Assembly (NCBI GenBank): GCA_016721315.1
Contig: JADKIL010000003.1
Span: 248,001 to 312,000 of the forward strand
Source: Candidatus Villigracilis vicinus
GTDB taxonomy: Bacteria; Chloroflexota; Anaerolineae; Anaerolineales; Villigracilaceae
Length of the DNA: 64,000 nt
Direction of reading: 5' to 3'
A program made the position numbers and the translations under genes. This document shows, piece by piece, positions 8,767-17,585 of the stretch; position 1 is the stretch's first letter; each line of letters begins with the position of its first letter. The notes under the pieces were generated by a model. The model ran no database searches, was not told where the DNA came from, and worked only from the letters and a program-made list of their open reading frames with translations.

Positions 8767-10644
8767 ATGGCAGGAAGCAGTAGAAAATTACAATACGCCG
8801 ACCGCGTTGCCATTCAGCAGGCAGATCAGGCGATTCGCAAGGATGCGTTCCGCGCGTTGGTCGAGATCATCACCAATAGCAACGACAGCTATCTGCGCCT
8901 CGAACAGGCAGGCTGGTCTGTAAGCGGCGAAATTTATATTGATGTGCTGCGCAGGCATAAGAATTCGACCATTCGCATTTGGGACAATGCCGAAGGCATG
9001 AACGACTCACGCATGGATAAAGTAGTGGGTACCTACGGCGAGGCGACCAGCGGCATTAAAGAAGATAAGAATGTACGCGGCATGTGGGGGCGCGGCTTGA
9101 AGGATTCGATCTTCGGGCTGGGGCATGGGTATGTGCGTTCGTTCAAAGGCGGCAATTTCTATTCGTGTTCGCTGCTCGTGAAAAACGGCGTGCCGACCTT
9201 TTCTCTGGATGAACCCGTGCGGGCATTGGTGCCGGTGCGCCAACAGTATGGGATTCTTGAAGGCAACGGCACGATCATTGAGATCATCGTCTCACGTGAT
9301 GATGTGAAAGTGCCGCAGTTCGATAACTTCCGTAATTATTTACAGCGTCATTTTGAACTGCGCCCGATCATGAGCAACCCCAAGCGCAAGATCATTTTGC
9401 GCGAGATGACCGCAGAGTGGACGGTAAAGCAGGAGCATGAACTTAGCTACAAAGCGCCCAAGGGCGTAAAGGTCTTGAGTGAACGCATCAAGATTCCCGA
9501 TTACCCCGCTTGGGTGAAGCTGGAACTAAATCGCTCATCGATCCAGTTATCCACACGCGGCGAGGAAGGCGATTACGCCGACGGAGGTCTGCTGGTCATC
9601 AGCAAGGGCATGGTCTTGTCGCTGACCATGCTCAAGTACGAGAATGATCCGGTGGCGGCATATTTCTACGGCTCGATGCAATGCGATTATCTGCATGACC
9701 TATTGAAGAACGATGAGCCGGTCCTCACTGCCACCCGTGATGGCATCAACTGGTCACATCCGTTCGCGAAGGCACTGCGCCTTGCCGTGGAAGCCAAGAT
9801 CGAACCGTTGATCGAAAAGGAACGCAAGCATGCGATCCGTGAGGAGCAAACCAAGCTCGACAAGCAATTAAGAAATAAGATCGACCGCGCCCTGCATGAG
9901 TTAAATCATATTGCGTTGAACGAACTCAGCAATCGCAAGGACGGTGAGTCGCGCATTCAATTGCCTGCTTCTGGTATGTTGTTCTTCCCTGAGCGTGCCT
10001 ATGTGCAAACGGGTCGCACTCTTTCACTCATTTTACGAGCAGACATTACCAAGAAAGCCAAACCAAACGATGTCGTCGCGATCGAATCCAATAGCGATGA
10101 AGTGATCGTGCTGACCCCCAAGGTGAAACTGAAACCGCACAAGGCAGACCCGAGTGTGGGTGAAGCGATCGTGCGGGTGGAGGGTCGTCAGGTCGGTGGG
10201 GAGGGCTTGATCATTGCACGAGTCAACAAGATGCACGCACAGGCCATGGTACAGGTGCATTCCAAAAAAGAAGCGTTGCCCGCGCCGCCCACCCGAAGCA
10301 AGAACGCACTCTTCAACGACATTCGCTTCGATGACCGTATGGACCCACGTCAGCGCGTGTACTTTGACCGCGTCAATTCCAGCATCGTCATCGCCACGAA
10401 CGCGCCTTCGGTAAAACGGTATCTGGATGAAAACAACCGCCTCGACACCACCATGCCGGGTCAGGTGCTTTTAGCGGAACTCGTCGCTGAAGCCGTGTGC
10501 CGCGAGATCGCCCGCGAAGGCGTCGAGAAGGGACGTTTCCTCGTCCTCGAAGGCTCTGAGGCGGATGCGATCCAGAACCATTTCATCCGCTTGCAGAATA
10601 GATACTCGCATTTGATCCACGAGCATATTGTGACGATGGAGTAG
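8767..10644 (+). CDS. GHKL ATPase (MORC/Hsp90/MutL-type) of unknown system
   Basis: 625-aa protein with all GHKL ATP-binding boxes. The N box is ALVEIITNSNDSY (E33, N37, D40), the G1 box is WDNAEGM (D73, G77), and the glycine-rich lid is GMWGRGLKDSIFGLG (108-119). No phosphoacceptor-His domain exists, so it is not a histidine kinase. The layout fits MORC/MutL/Hsp90-like machines. After the ATPase come a transducer-like region (about 200-350), a charged helix (about 345-385), a beta-rich Ig-like stretch (about 400-500) and a conserved C-terminal helical region (RVYFDRVNSSIVIATNAPSV...). Only 2 nt separate it from the winged-helix/H1-like gene. Bacterial MORC-like ATPases are known from restriction and conflict loci, but no nuclease or methylase lies beside this one. 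Confidence 0.85.
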   Translation: MAGSSRKLQYADRVAIQQADQAIRKDAFRALVEIITNSNDSYLRLEQAGWSVSGEIYIDVLRRHKNSTIRIWDNAEGMNDSRMDKVVGTYGEATSGIKEDKNVRGMWGRGLKDSIFGLGHGYVRSFKGGNFYSCSLLVKNGVPTFSLDEPVRALVPVRQQYGILEGNGTIIEIIVSRDDVKVPQFDNFRNYLQRHFELRPIMSNPKRKIILREMTAEWTVKQEHELSYKAPKGVKVLSERIKIPDYPAWVKLELNRSSIQLSTRGEEGDYADGGLLVISKGMVLSLTMLKYENDPVAAYFYGSMQCDYLHDLLKNDEPVLTATRDGINWSHPFAKALRLAVEAKIEPLIEKERKHAIREEQTKLDKQLRNKIDRALHELNHIALNELSNRKDGESRIQLPASGMLFFPERAYVQTGRTLSLILRADITKKAKPNDVVAIESNSDEVIVLTPKVKLKPHKADPSVGEAIVRVEGRQVGGEGLIIARVNKMHAQAMVQVHSKKEALPAPPTRSKNALFNDIRFDDRMDPRQRVYFDRVNSSIVIATNAPSVKRYLDENNRLDTTMPGQVLLAELVAEAVCREIAREGVEKGRFLVLEGSEADAIQNHFIRLQNRYSHLIHEHIVTME

Positions 10645-10645
10645 T

Positions 10646-10732
10646 ACAGACGATAGACCATTGACGATGGACGATAGAAAACAAAAAATGGACGATAGAT
10701 CATGGTCAATGGTCTATCGTCCATCGTCTTTT
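10646..10732. repeat. Dispersed palindromic repeat, family D (copy 1), possible terminator
   Basis: Built from degenerate words like GACGATAGACCATGGAC. The arms 10649-10665 and 10705-10721 pair perfectly over 17 bp, and TTTT follows. It fills the space between the convergent GHKL and YdcZ-like genes and could end both transcripts. Related copies lie at 29583-29653 and 63519-63598, with traces inside two coding regions. Confidence 0.8.
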
Positions 10733-10738
10733 AAGAAC

Positions 10739-11173
10739 TTATCTTACTGTCAACCACACCCCTACCATCACCACACCAAAGCCTATAATGCGTTGAAGAT
10801 CGATCGCCCGCGGAGTCATACCGAGCAGACCGAAATGATCGAGGATGGATGCAACCAAAATTTGCCCAGCCAGCAAAGTGATCAACGCGCCCGCCGCGCC
10901 AATGCGGGGAATCATATATCCCATCGCCGTGATGACGATCAAGCCAAAGGCACCTGCTACGAGCGCATACCACGGCACGCTTTTCCATTGACCCAGTTTT
11001 GACCCAAAAAACAGCATGGGGATCAATGCCGCAATCGCACCGCCAAGGTGAATGATAAAGACACTTTCCAACGAGCCTAATTTTTGCGTGATCATACTCG
11101 AAAGCGGACCTTGCAATCCGATCGCCATGCCGCCGGCAAGTCCGATCAAGATAATGATAAAGAGAGTATCCAT
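10739..11173 (-). CDS. DMT family transporter, YdcZ-like (DUF606)
   Basis: 144-aa membrane protein with five predicted helices, the usual size for the half-length DUF606/YdcZ branch of the drug/metabolite transporter superfamily. Typical text includes GLAGGMAIGLQGPLSSMI, the FIIHLGGAIAAL helix and the end IIGFGVVMVGVWLTVR. Such half-size proteins act as dimers. No substrate can be assigned. It stands alone between repeat families D and B and points toward the GHKL gene. Confidence 0.85.
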   Translation of the reverse strand: MDTLFIIILIGLAGGMAIGLQGPLSSMITQKLGSLESVFIIHLGGAIAALIPMLFFGSKLGQWKSVPWYALVAGAFGLIVITAMGYMIPRIGAAGALITLLAGQILVASILDHFGLLGMTPRAIDLQRIIGFGVVMVGVWLTVR

Positions 11174-11186
11174 TTTTTCCTATGTT

Positions 11187-11289
11187 TGTCACCCTGAGCG
11201 GCAGCGACACATGCACCGCGTTGCGGATGCAGTGCGGTGAGGGTCTCTACCAACATAGTAAGAGACTCTTCGCTGCGCTCAGAGTGACA
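11187..11289. repeat. Dispersed inverted repeat, family B (copy 1)
   Basis: The ends read TGTCACCCTGAGC and GCTCAGAGTGACA and are inverted copies of each other. Inside lie GGGTCTCTACC and AGAGACTCTTCGCTGCGCTC. A second copy is at 55334-55415. Sequences of this wording occur in high copy in many environmental genomes, and function is unknown. Confidence 0.8.
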
Positions 11290-11298
11290 TAATTTTTT

Positions 11299-12648
11299 TT
11301 ATTCTTCCACGTACGGAACATAATCAGCACGGGCAATACCCTGCTTGATCGCCATCTCAGCCACGGCACGCGCCACGGCACGATGAACTTTTTTATTCAA
11401 GGGGCTGGGCACCAATTCACCGGGCGGGGTCATGCTGGCAATGGTCTCTGCCGCAGCCACCAACATCTCCTGCGTAATGCGCGGCGCGTTCGCATCCACT
11501 GCGCCGCGGAAGATGCCCGGGAAGCCCAACACGTTATTCACTGACTTGCCGTCCGCAGCAAATGCTGCACCGTGTTCCATGGCAACCTCGGGGTCGATCT
11601 CGGCATTCGGGTTCGAAAGCGCGAGGATGATCTGTCCCTTGCGCACCATCTCCGGTTTGATGAGGTTCGGCGCACCGGTCGTCGCCACTACGATATCGCA
11701 ATTCGCCATGATATCTTTTAAGTTGGATTTGATGCCGCCCAGTTTCTCAAAGCGACTCAGCGCTTCGGGACTCAGATCCGCACCGTGAACGGGATTGCCC
11801 GTCAGACGCATCATCATCTGACCAATCGCCTGCCCGGCCGCCCCAAGCCCGATCTGCCCGATGACAGCTTTCTTCAAGTCCATGCCAGTTTCGCGCGTGG
11901 CAGTCATCAGCGCCGCAGTACAAACCACCGCAGTACCGTGTTGATCATCATGCAACACAGGGATATCCAACATGGCTTGCAGGCGTTCTTCGATCTCAAA
12001 GCAGCGCGGCGCGGAGATATCTTCGAGCTGTATCGCGGCAAAGGTCGGCGAGATCGCGGCAACGGTGTTGACAATTTCATCTGTATCTTTTGTGTTCAAT
12101 AGAATCGGAATGCCCGAAAGCCCCACCAGGGTTTCCATTAACATGGCTTTGCCTTCCATTACCGGCATCCCCGCCAACGGACCGATATCGCCCAGCCCCA
12201 ACACCGCCGTTCCATCGGTAACGATGGCAACCATATGACTGATGCTTGTATAAAGCCGCGCCTGCGAAGGGTCCTTTGCAATACGCAAACAGACTTCCGC
12301 CACCCCAGGGGTATACACGCGCCGCAGCGTGGTCAATGATTCGATCGGGTAGCGCGAACGGATGGCGATCTTTCCTTTTTGGTGCAGTTCAAGCACCTCA
12401 TCACGCACTTCGATGATCTTCGTACCTTCATTGGCACGCATTGCCTCCAGTACGGTTTCGAGCATCGATTCGCTCTCGACCGTAATGGTCAGGTCGCGAA
12501 CCACATGCAGTGAGGTTTCGGTTACCAGCACCATACTGCCAATATTCCCCCCCGCCTCCGCGATGGCGGTTAATAGTTTAGCCAGTACCCCTTTTTTCTG
12601 CGAGTTGCGCACTCGTACAATGCGGAAAATCTTTTGATCCCAAGCCAT
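11299..12648 (-). CDS. NAD(P)-dependent malic enzyme with N-terminal ACT domain
   Basis: 449-aa oxaloacetate-decarboxylating malate dehydrogenase (malate to pyruvate plus CO2). Residues about 1-90 form an ACT-like regulatory domain (IFRIVRVRNSQKKGVLAKLL). The malic domain follows, with the catalytic Tyr region TLRRVYTPGVAEVC and the Lys region MEGKAMLMETLVG, then metal ligands in LEDISAPRCFEIEERL and DDQHGTAVVC. The NAD(P)-binding domain contains IGLGAAGQAIGQM. AGGAG lies before the ATG at 12648. The short bacterial form with a fused ACT domain suggests amino-acid or metabolite control. NAD versus NADP preference cannot be read. Confidence 0.93.
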   Translation of the reverse strand: MAWDQKIFRIVRVRNSQKKGVLAKLLTAIAEAGGNIGSMVLVTETSLHVVRDLTITVESESMLETVLEAMRANEGTKIIEVRDEVLELHQKGKIAIRSRYPIESLTTLRRVYTPGVAEVCLRIAKDPSQARLYTSISHMVAIVTDGTAVLGLGDIGPLAGMPVMEGKAMLMETLVGLSGIPILLNTKDTDEIVNTVAAISPTFAAIQLEDISAPRCFEIEERLQAMLDIPVLHDDQHGTAVVCTAALMTATRETGMDLKKAVIGQIGLGAAGQAIGQMMMRLTGNPVHGADLSPEALSRFEKLGGIKSNLKDIMANCDIVVATTGAPNLIKPEMVRKGQIILALSNPNAEIDPEVAMEHGAAFAADGKSVNNVLGFPGIFRGAVDANAPRITQEMLVAAAETIASMTPPGELVPSPLNKKVHRAVARAVAEMAIKQGIARADYVPYVEE

Positions 12649-12682
12649 GGTTATCTCCTTTACTCCTCCTCATTTTAACGCG

Positions 12683-12710
12683 AATACCGCGAAGATGTCT
12701 CCGCGGTATT
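12683..12710 (-). terminator. Weak hairpin downstream of the HAD gene
   Basis: Arms AATACCGCG (12683-12691) and CGCGGTATT (12702-12710) form a 9-bp stem between the HAD and malic enzyme genes. There is no clean T tract, so the terminator role is uncertain. Confidence 0.4.
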
Positions 12711-12733
12711 GTGAAGGTCAGACAGGGTTGAAT

Positions 12734-13456
12734 TTATATCAGCAGTCCATGCAACTCATCCAATGAACGGATGACGGCACAGTCGGCTTCAGGGAAGAGG
12801 GAGGTTGGGTCGTAGAGAACAGGCATGAGCCCGGCGCGATGCGCACCGACGATATCGGCAAAGTAATTATCGCCAACATATATCGCCTCATGCGCAGCAA
12901 CTTCAGCCAATTCCAAACCGCGCTGAAAGATTCGCGGTTCAGGCTTAAAGGATGGCACCTCGCCGCCCGCCAGTGAAAACTTGAAATAAACATCAAGGCT
13001 GAGGGCTTTCAATTCTTCATGATATGGTTCTTCACGGTTCGAGACAACACCCAGTATGTACCCCGCCTGCTTCAAACCTGCGAGCAAACGCGGCGCTTCT
13101 TCGGGGACATACACATCAGGTTTATAGTTCGTCCCCATATGAGCAGAAACCTCCGGTGCCAGTTCCTGCGCCCGCTTTGGGTCGACCCCCAGCGCCACCA
13201 GCCTCCGCCTCGAATAATTAATCCAGAATTCCCTGGAGTGATGAGTAAAGGTCTTTATATCAGCCTGGATCTCAAGCGAGTGGGCAAAATAAAAATGTTC
13301 CCAGCGTTCGGCGCGGGTTCGATCTTCCTCAGAAGCATGAATATTTATACTCTTTAGGTATTCAACAAAAACTGCGCCGCCGCTGGGGATATGGTGACGC
13401 AGAGTTCCATCGAGGTCAAAAAGGATGGCTTTGATATTCTTTATTTTCGGGTCCAT
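12734..13456 (-). CDS. HAD family hydrolase
   Basis: 240-aa haloacid-dehalogenase-type phosphatase. Motif I is LFDLDGTLRHH (catalytic Asp pair), motif II is VVSNREEP, the motif III Lys is in PSFKPEPRIFQ, and motif IV is YVGDNYFADIVGAHRAGL. A helical cap of about 80 residues sits between motifs I and II (subclass C1). It starts 9 nt after the moaA stop, so it is probably cotranscribed with it. The substrate is unknown; nothing ties it to molybdopterin synthesis beyond position. Confidence 0.88.
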   Translation of the reverse strand: MDPKIKNIKAILFDLDGTLRHHIPSGGAVFVEYLKSINIHASEEDRTRAERWEHFYFAHSLEIQADIKTFTHHSREFWINYSRRRLVALGVDPKRAQELAPEVSAHMGTNYKPDVYVPEEAPRLLAGLKQAGYILGVVSNREEPYHEELKALSLDVYFKFSLAGGEVPSFKPEPRIFQRGLELAEVAAHEAIYVGDNYFADIVGAHRAGLMPVLYDPTSLFPEADCAVIRSLDELHGLLI

Positions 13457-13465
13457 GGATTATGT

Positions 13466-14470
13466 TTAGCCGCCAATGTGTGACATTTCCACTTTCGGGA
13501 GTGGGATCGTATTTTCAGAGCGGATCTCGGAGTATCGGTCAGCGCGTTTACCCCATATGCTTTCAATCTTATGAACGATCTCTTCATCCGTGACGCCACT
13601 GCGTAACAGGTCGCGGAAGTCATGTCCTTTGACCGCAAATAGACACGTATAAAGTGAACCTTCAGCAGAAAGGCGTGCGCGATTGCAATCGCGACAGAAG
13701 GCTTGCGTCACCGAGGCGACCATGCCTACTTCGCCGCTGCCATCTTTGTAGCGCCAGCGTTCCGCCACTTCACCGCGATAATTCGGGTCAACCGGTTCAA
13801 GCGGCATTTCCGCGCTGATGATCTTGACGATCTCCTTGGCAGAAACCACTTCATTCATTCGCCAACCGTTGGTATGACCAACATCCATATATTCAATAAA
13901 ACGCAGAATATATCCCTTCTCACGGAAGAAGCGCGCCATGGGCAAAATACTGTCTTCATTTACACCACGCTTGACGACCATGTTAACCTTGATGGGCGCC
14001 AACCCAACGGCTTTGGCGGCATCCATGCCTTCAAGCACTTTTTCGACTGGGAAATCCACATCGTTCATGGATTTGAATATTGCATTGTCAAGCGAATCAA
14101 GGCTGACCGTGACCCGCTTCAACCCCGCCTTTTTGAGCTGCTCTGCAAACCGGGGCAGGAGTGAACCATTGGTCGTCATCGTCAGATCAAGGTCTGGGAT
14201 CTGTGCAAGCATGGCGATTAAGTCGGGAAAATCCTTGCGCACGAGCGGCTCACCACCAGTCAAGCGAATCTTCCGAACTCCGAATGAAACGAACAAACGC
14301 GCCAGCCGGGTGATTTCCTCAAAGGTCAACACTTTGTCACGATGCAGGAACTGGTAATCGGGTCCAAAGACTTCCTTTGGCATACAATACACACAGCGGA
14401 AATTGCACCGGTCAGTGACCGAGATGCGCAGGTCACGCAGGGGACGATTAAGGGTATCCAATAGGGTCAT
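13466..14470 (-). CDS. moaA: GTP 3',8-cyclase (molybdenum cofactor biosynthesis MoaA)
   Basis: 334-aa radical-SAM enzyme that makes 3',8-cyclo-GTP, the first step of molybdopterin synthesis. The SAM cluster motif is DRCNFRCVYCMP (CX3CX2C), followed by the SAM-binding LTGGEPLVRKDF. A second C-terminal cluster uses CRDCNRARLSAEGSLYTC. The protein ends in Gly-Gly, as the MoaA family requires for activity. No other moa/moe genes are present in the window. It is divergent from the PIN/TRAM gene and is followed closely by a HAD phosphatase. Confidence 0.95.
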   Translation of the reverse strand: MTLLDTLNRPLRDLRISVTDRCNFRCVYCMPKEVFGPDYQFLHRDKVLTFEEITRLARLFVSFGVRKIRLTGGEPLVRKDFPDLIAMLAQIPDLDLTMTTNGSLLPRFAEQLKKAGLKRVTVSLDSLDNAIFKSMNDVDFPVEKVLEGMDAAKAVGLAPIKVNMVVKRGVNEDSILPMARFFREKGYILRFIEYMDVGHTNGWRMNEVVSAKEIVKIISAEMPLEPVDPNYRGEVAERWRYKDGSGEVGMVASVTQAFCRDCNRARLSAEGSLYTCLFAVKGHDFRDLLRSGVTDEEIVHKIESIWGKRADRYSEIRSENTIPLPKVEMSHIGG

Positions 14471-14579
14471 AGGTTCAATTTTCTTTGAAAAATGTTGTGT
14501 GTTTCAGGGAAAAATATACAAGGAACCAGAAGAGTTGTCAGGCGATTATATCAACATTATGAGGAGAATCTTCGGGCAA

Positions 14580-14608
14580 TTGACGGGCTGTTCCAGCCAT
14601 GCTATTAT
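14580..14608 (+). promoter_or_regulatory. Sigma70-type promoter of the PIN/TRAM gene
   Basis: TTGACG (14580-14585), a 17-nt spacer, then TATTAT (14603-14608). Transcription would begin about 30 nt before the ATG at 14645. Confidence 0.7.
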
Positions 14609-14644
14609 GGCATGGTCATTATTCTTTTTTTTCAGGAGTTATTT

Positions 14645-15724
14645 ATGAGTGTTGAGTTGATTCTTCGCCTTATTGGCATGATTGTTCTTGCAGTTGCTGG
14701 GGGGTACTGGGGATTTGATTTTTCCAGGTTCACTCCCGAAAACACTGAACGCACCACCCTCATTTTCAGCCTGGTTGGCGCACTGACAGGCTTGATTCTG
14801 ACCCCCTACTTCACTACTCGTCCAGCTCGAGCTTTCCGCTCCCTGTTGGGGCGCATGACCGCCGAAAGCCTCTTTGCCGGGTTGACGGGTCTGGTTGTGG
14901 GTTTGCTCATTGCCGCTCTGCTGGCATTTCCGCTATCCATGCTGCCCCAACCGTTCAGTCAGATCCTGCCCTTCATTGGCGTGTTGATCTTCTCCTACTT
15001 TGGGGTTTCTCTCTTCGTCATGCGTCAGGGCGACATCATGGGGCTGCTTAGCGCCCTAAGCGGACGCGGGGAAGGCGGCGGTTCCTCTTCCTGGAGCAAC
15101 CTCAACCGCAACATCCTCCTCGATACCAGTGTCATTATCGATGGGCGTGTAGGTGATATCGCCAAGACCGGCTTTCTACCCGGCACACTGCTCATTCCGC
15201 GCTTTGTGCTGAACGAACTGCAATACATCGCAGACTCTCCCGATGGCATGCGACGTCAACGTGGACGGCGCGGCATGGAAGTACTTGCTGAACTGCAAAA
15301 ACTGCCCAACATCCTCGTACGTATTTCAGATATCAATGTTGACGGTGTACGCGAAGTGGACGATAAACTTGTTGTGCTCGGCAAACAGCTCAAAAGCCCG
15401 ATCCTAACTAACGACTACAACCTTAACCGTGTTGCCGAATTGCAAGGCGTGACCGTGCTCAACATCAACGAACTGGCGAATGCCGTTAAATCTGTTGTTC
15501 TCCCCGGCGAAGCCCTGCGCATCAACATCATGCAGGAAGGCAAGGAACACAGTCAGGGTGTGGGTTACATGGACGACGGCACGATGGTTGTGGTCGAGAA
15601 TGGACGCGACTACATCGGCGAATACATGGATGTCAATATCACCAAAGTCCTGCAAACCGCCGCCGGACGTATGATCTTCGGACGTGTAGAAGAAGAGAAC
15701 GGAAAACGCATTAAAAGTAAGTAA
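14645..15724 (+). CDS. PIN/TRAM domain membrane protein (YacL-like)
   Basis: 359-aa protein of the YacL group. Four hydrophobic segments come first (residues about 1-140). A PIN nuclease-like domain follows, starting LLDTSVIIDGRVGDI, with further acidic residues in VREVDDKLV and ILTNDYNLNRVAEL. A C-terminal TRAM RNA-binding domain has QGVGYMDDGTMVVVENGRDYIG. The start at 14645 has AGGAG 6 nt upstream and sits behind a good promoter; an in-frame codon at 14492 would place the N terminus upstream of that promoter. The family may be a membrane-tethered RNase. A terminator follows and cysS is next. Confidence 0.9.
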   Translation: MSVELILRLIGMIVLAVAGGYWGFDFSRFTPENTERTTLIFSLVGALTGLILTPYFTTRPARAFRSLLGRMTAESLFAGLTGLVVGLLIAALLAFPLSMLPQPFSQILPFIGVLIFSYFGVSLFVMRQGDIMGLLSALSGRGEGGGSSSWSNLNRNILLDTSVIIDGRVGDIAKTGFLPGTLLIPRFVLNELQYIADSPDGMRRQRGRRGMEVLAELQKLPNILVRISDINVDGVREVDDKLVVLGKQLKSPILTNDYNLNRVAELQGVTVLNINELANAVKSVVLPGEALRINIMQEGKEHSQGVGYMDDGTMVVVENGRDYIGEYMDVNITKVLQTAAGRMIFGRVEEENGKRIKSK

Positions 15725-15745
15725 TGAGTAACAAGTAACGAGTGA

Positions 15746-15775
15746 ACAGGGCGCCTCTCGACGCCCTGTTTTTTT
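15746..15775 (+). terminator. Intrinsic terminator
   Basis: Stem ACAGGGCG (15746-15753) with CGCCCTGT (15762-15769), 8-nt loop, then seven T. It ends the PIN/TRAM transcript. The 25 nt before it are a word-like tandem (TAATGAGTAACAAGTAACGAG). Confidence 0.85.
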
Positions 15776-15843
15776 ATGCGGTAAAATACACCCGTTTACA
15801 AAAAATCCTTTGTGTATCTTGGTGACCCTTTGTGGTAAATAAC

Positions 15844-17232
15844 ATGTTGAAAATCTATAATACCCTTACTCGCAAAACCGAAGAATTCCAAACCCTTGAA
15901 CCCAATCTCGTCAAGATGTACGTCTGCGGCGTCACGGTCTATAACGACGCGCATGTTGGGCATGCCATGTCTGCCATCGTGTTCGACATTGTCCGCCGTT
16001 ACCTCGAGTATCGTGGATACGCCGTCAAACACGTCATGAACTACACCGATGTGGACGACAAGATCATCAACCGCGCCAACCAACTCGGCGAAGACCCGCT
16101 CAAACTTTCGGCACGTTATATCGCAGATTATGCCGCCGACCTGAAAAGCCTGAACGTCTTGCCTGCTACCTCCAACCCGCAGGTCAGTACCACCATGCCG
16201 CTCATCATTCAATTCATCGAAGGGTTGATCCAAAAAGGTCACGCCTACGCCGCGGAGAATGGCGATGTCTACTTCCGTGTGAACAGCGACGATGATTACG
16301 GTCGCCTCTCAGGTCGCAAGCTCGAAGACATGCAAGCCGGTGCGCGCATCGAAATCGGCGAACAAAAAGAACACCCGATGGACTTCGCACTCTGGAAAGC
16401 CGCCAAGCCCGGTGAAATTTCCTGGGACAGCCCCTGGGGCAAAGGTCGCCCCGGCTGGCATATCGAATGCTCCGCCATGAACCTCGCCGAACTCGGCGAA
16501 CAGATCGACATCCACGGCGGCGGCAACGACCTCATCTTCCCCCACCACGAAAACGAGATCGCCCAAAGCGAAAGCTACACCGGCAAGGAATTCTCGCGCT
16601 ACTGGATCCATAATGGCATGCTGCAACTCGGCGGCGAGAAAATGTCCAAGTCCTTGGGCAACATCATCAGCATCAAAGAATTTCTCTCAAAACGTTCTTC
16701 AGACGTGATGCGCATGCTGGTCTTGAATGGAACCTACCGCGCTCCGCTGATGTTCAACGATGAAACACTGGATGCCGCCGAACGCAACGTCGAACGCCTC
16801 AAATCCGCGCTCAAGCCTGCCTCCCCCTCCGCAAGCGGACTCTCCGCTGATACCTTGTCCGCTTCGATCGAATCCGCAAACGCCAACTTCACCGAAGCCA
16901 TGGACAACGACTTCAATACCGCCGGAGCCGTCGCAGCCTTGTTCGAGCTCTCGAAAGCAATTAACACCGCTCGCGATAACGGCGCAAACACAGACCAACT
17001 CAAACCCGCGCAAGAAACCTTCAAACAATTGGCTGGTGTGCTCGGGTTAAAGCTCGAAGAGAAAAAAGGCTCCAGTGAAAAAGAAGCTGAAGTGGAAACC
17101 CTCCTCGCTGAACGCACCCAGGCACGCAAAGACAAAAACTGGAAGCGCTCCGATGAGATCCGCGACCAGCTCAAAGCGATGGGCGTCACCATCGAAGACA
17201 GCAAAGACGGCACCACTTGGAAGTGGAGTTAG
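15844..17232 (+). CDS. cysS: Cysteinyl-tRNA synthetase
   Basis: 462-aa class I synthetase that charges tRNA-Cys. The HIGH motif appears as HVGHA just after the first zinc Cys (YVCGVTVYNDAHVGHA). Further zinc ligands are in WHIECSAM and FPHHENEIAQSE, and the KMSKS loop is EKMSKSLGN. The C-terminal helical DALR-like and anticodon region is complete. I use the ATG at 15844; a GTG at 15832 is also in frame. Neither has a clear Shine-Dalgarno sequence. Only one cysS is seen. Confidence 0.95.
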   Translation: MLKIYNTLTRKTEEFQTLEPNLVKMYVCGVTVYNDAHVGHAMSAIVFDIVRRYLEYRGYAVKHVMNYTDVDDKIINRANQLGEDPLKLSARYIADYAADLKSLNVLPATSNPQVSTTMPLIIQFIEGLIQKGHAYAAENGDVYFRVNSDDDYGRLSGRKLEDMQAGARIEIGEQKEHPMDFALWKAAKPGEISWDSPWGKGRPGWHIECSAMNLAELGEQIDIHGGGNDLIFPHHENEIAQSESYTGKEFSRYWIHNGMLQLGGEKMSKSLGNIISIKEFLSKRSSDVMRMLVLNGTYRAPLMFNDETLDAAERNVERLKSALKPASPSASGLSADTLSASIESANANFTEAMDNDFNTAGAVAALFELSKAINTARDNGANTDQLKPAQETFKQLAGVLGLKLEEKKGSSEKEAEVETLLAERTQARKDKNWKRSDEIRDQLKAMGVTIEDSKDGTTWKWS

Positions 17233-17264
17233 TTTCTTAGTTTGATCATCAAGCAATTGGACAG

Positions 17265-17298
17265 AAAAACTTCCGAGAAACATTTCTCGGAAGTTTTT
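17265..17298 (+). terminator. Intrinsic terminator after cysS
   Basis: Near-perfect 16-nt arms (17265-17280 and 17283-17298) containing AACTTCCGAGAAA and its complement, ending in five T. Confidence 0.9.
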
Positions 17299-17362
17299 AA
17301 TTGTGACTACTTTCAGATGTATAATTCAACCATCATAACGATTTTTTTCAAGGAGAAATTCC

Positions 17363-17584
17363 ATGCGTAGAATGTTCGGCTTTATGATCGGCATCTTTAC
17401 CGGCGCGCTGGTTGGCGGTGTAATAGCAATACTACTTGCCCCCGAATCCGGCGAAAACCTGCGCGGACAGCTTCGCGATCGCGGACAGAACTTCCTCAAC
17501 GATGTGCGTCATTCCGCCGATGCCCGCCGCATCGAACTGCGCGGACGACTTGAGTCACTGCGCGCACCAAGGGAAGAGTTCTAA
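17363..17584 (+). CDS. YtxH domain-containing protein
   Basis: 73-aa protein with the YtxH-family pattern. A single N-terminal transmembrane helix (GFMIGIFTGALVGGVIAILL) runs into APESGENLRGQLRDR, then a charged amphipathic helix. AAGGAG lies 7 nt before the ATG, and a TATAAT box is at 17320-17325. B. subtilis homologues belong to the general stress regulon; the molecular role is unknown. It is monocistronic, and its stop is one base from that of the convergent glycosyltransferase. Confidence 0.85.
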   Translation: MRRMFGFMIGIFTGALVGGVIAILLAPESGENLRGQLRDRGQNFLNDVRHSADARRIELRGRLESLRAPREEF

Positions 17585-17585
17585 T

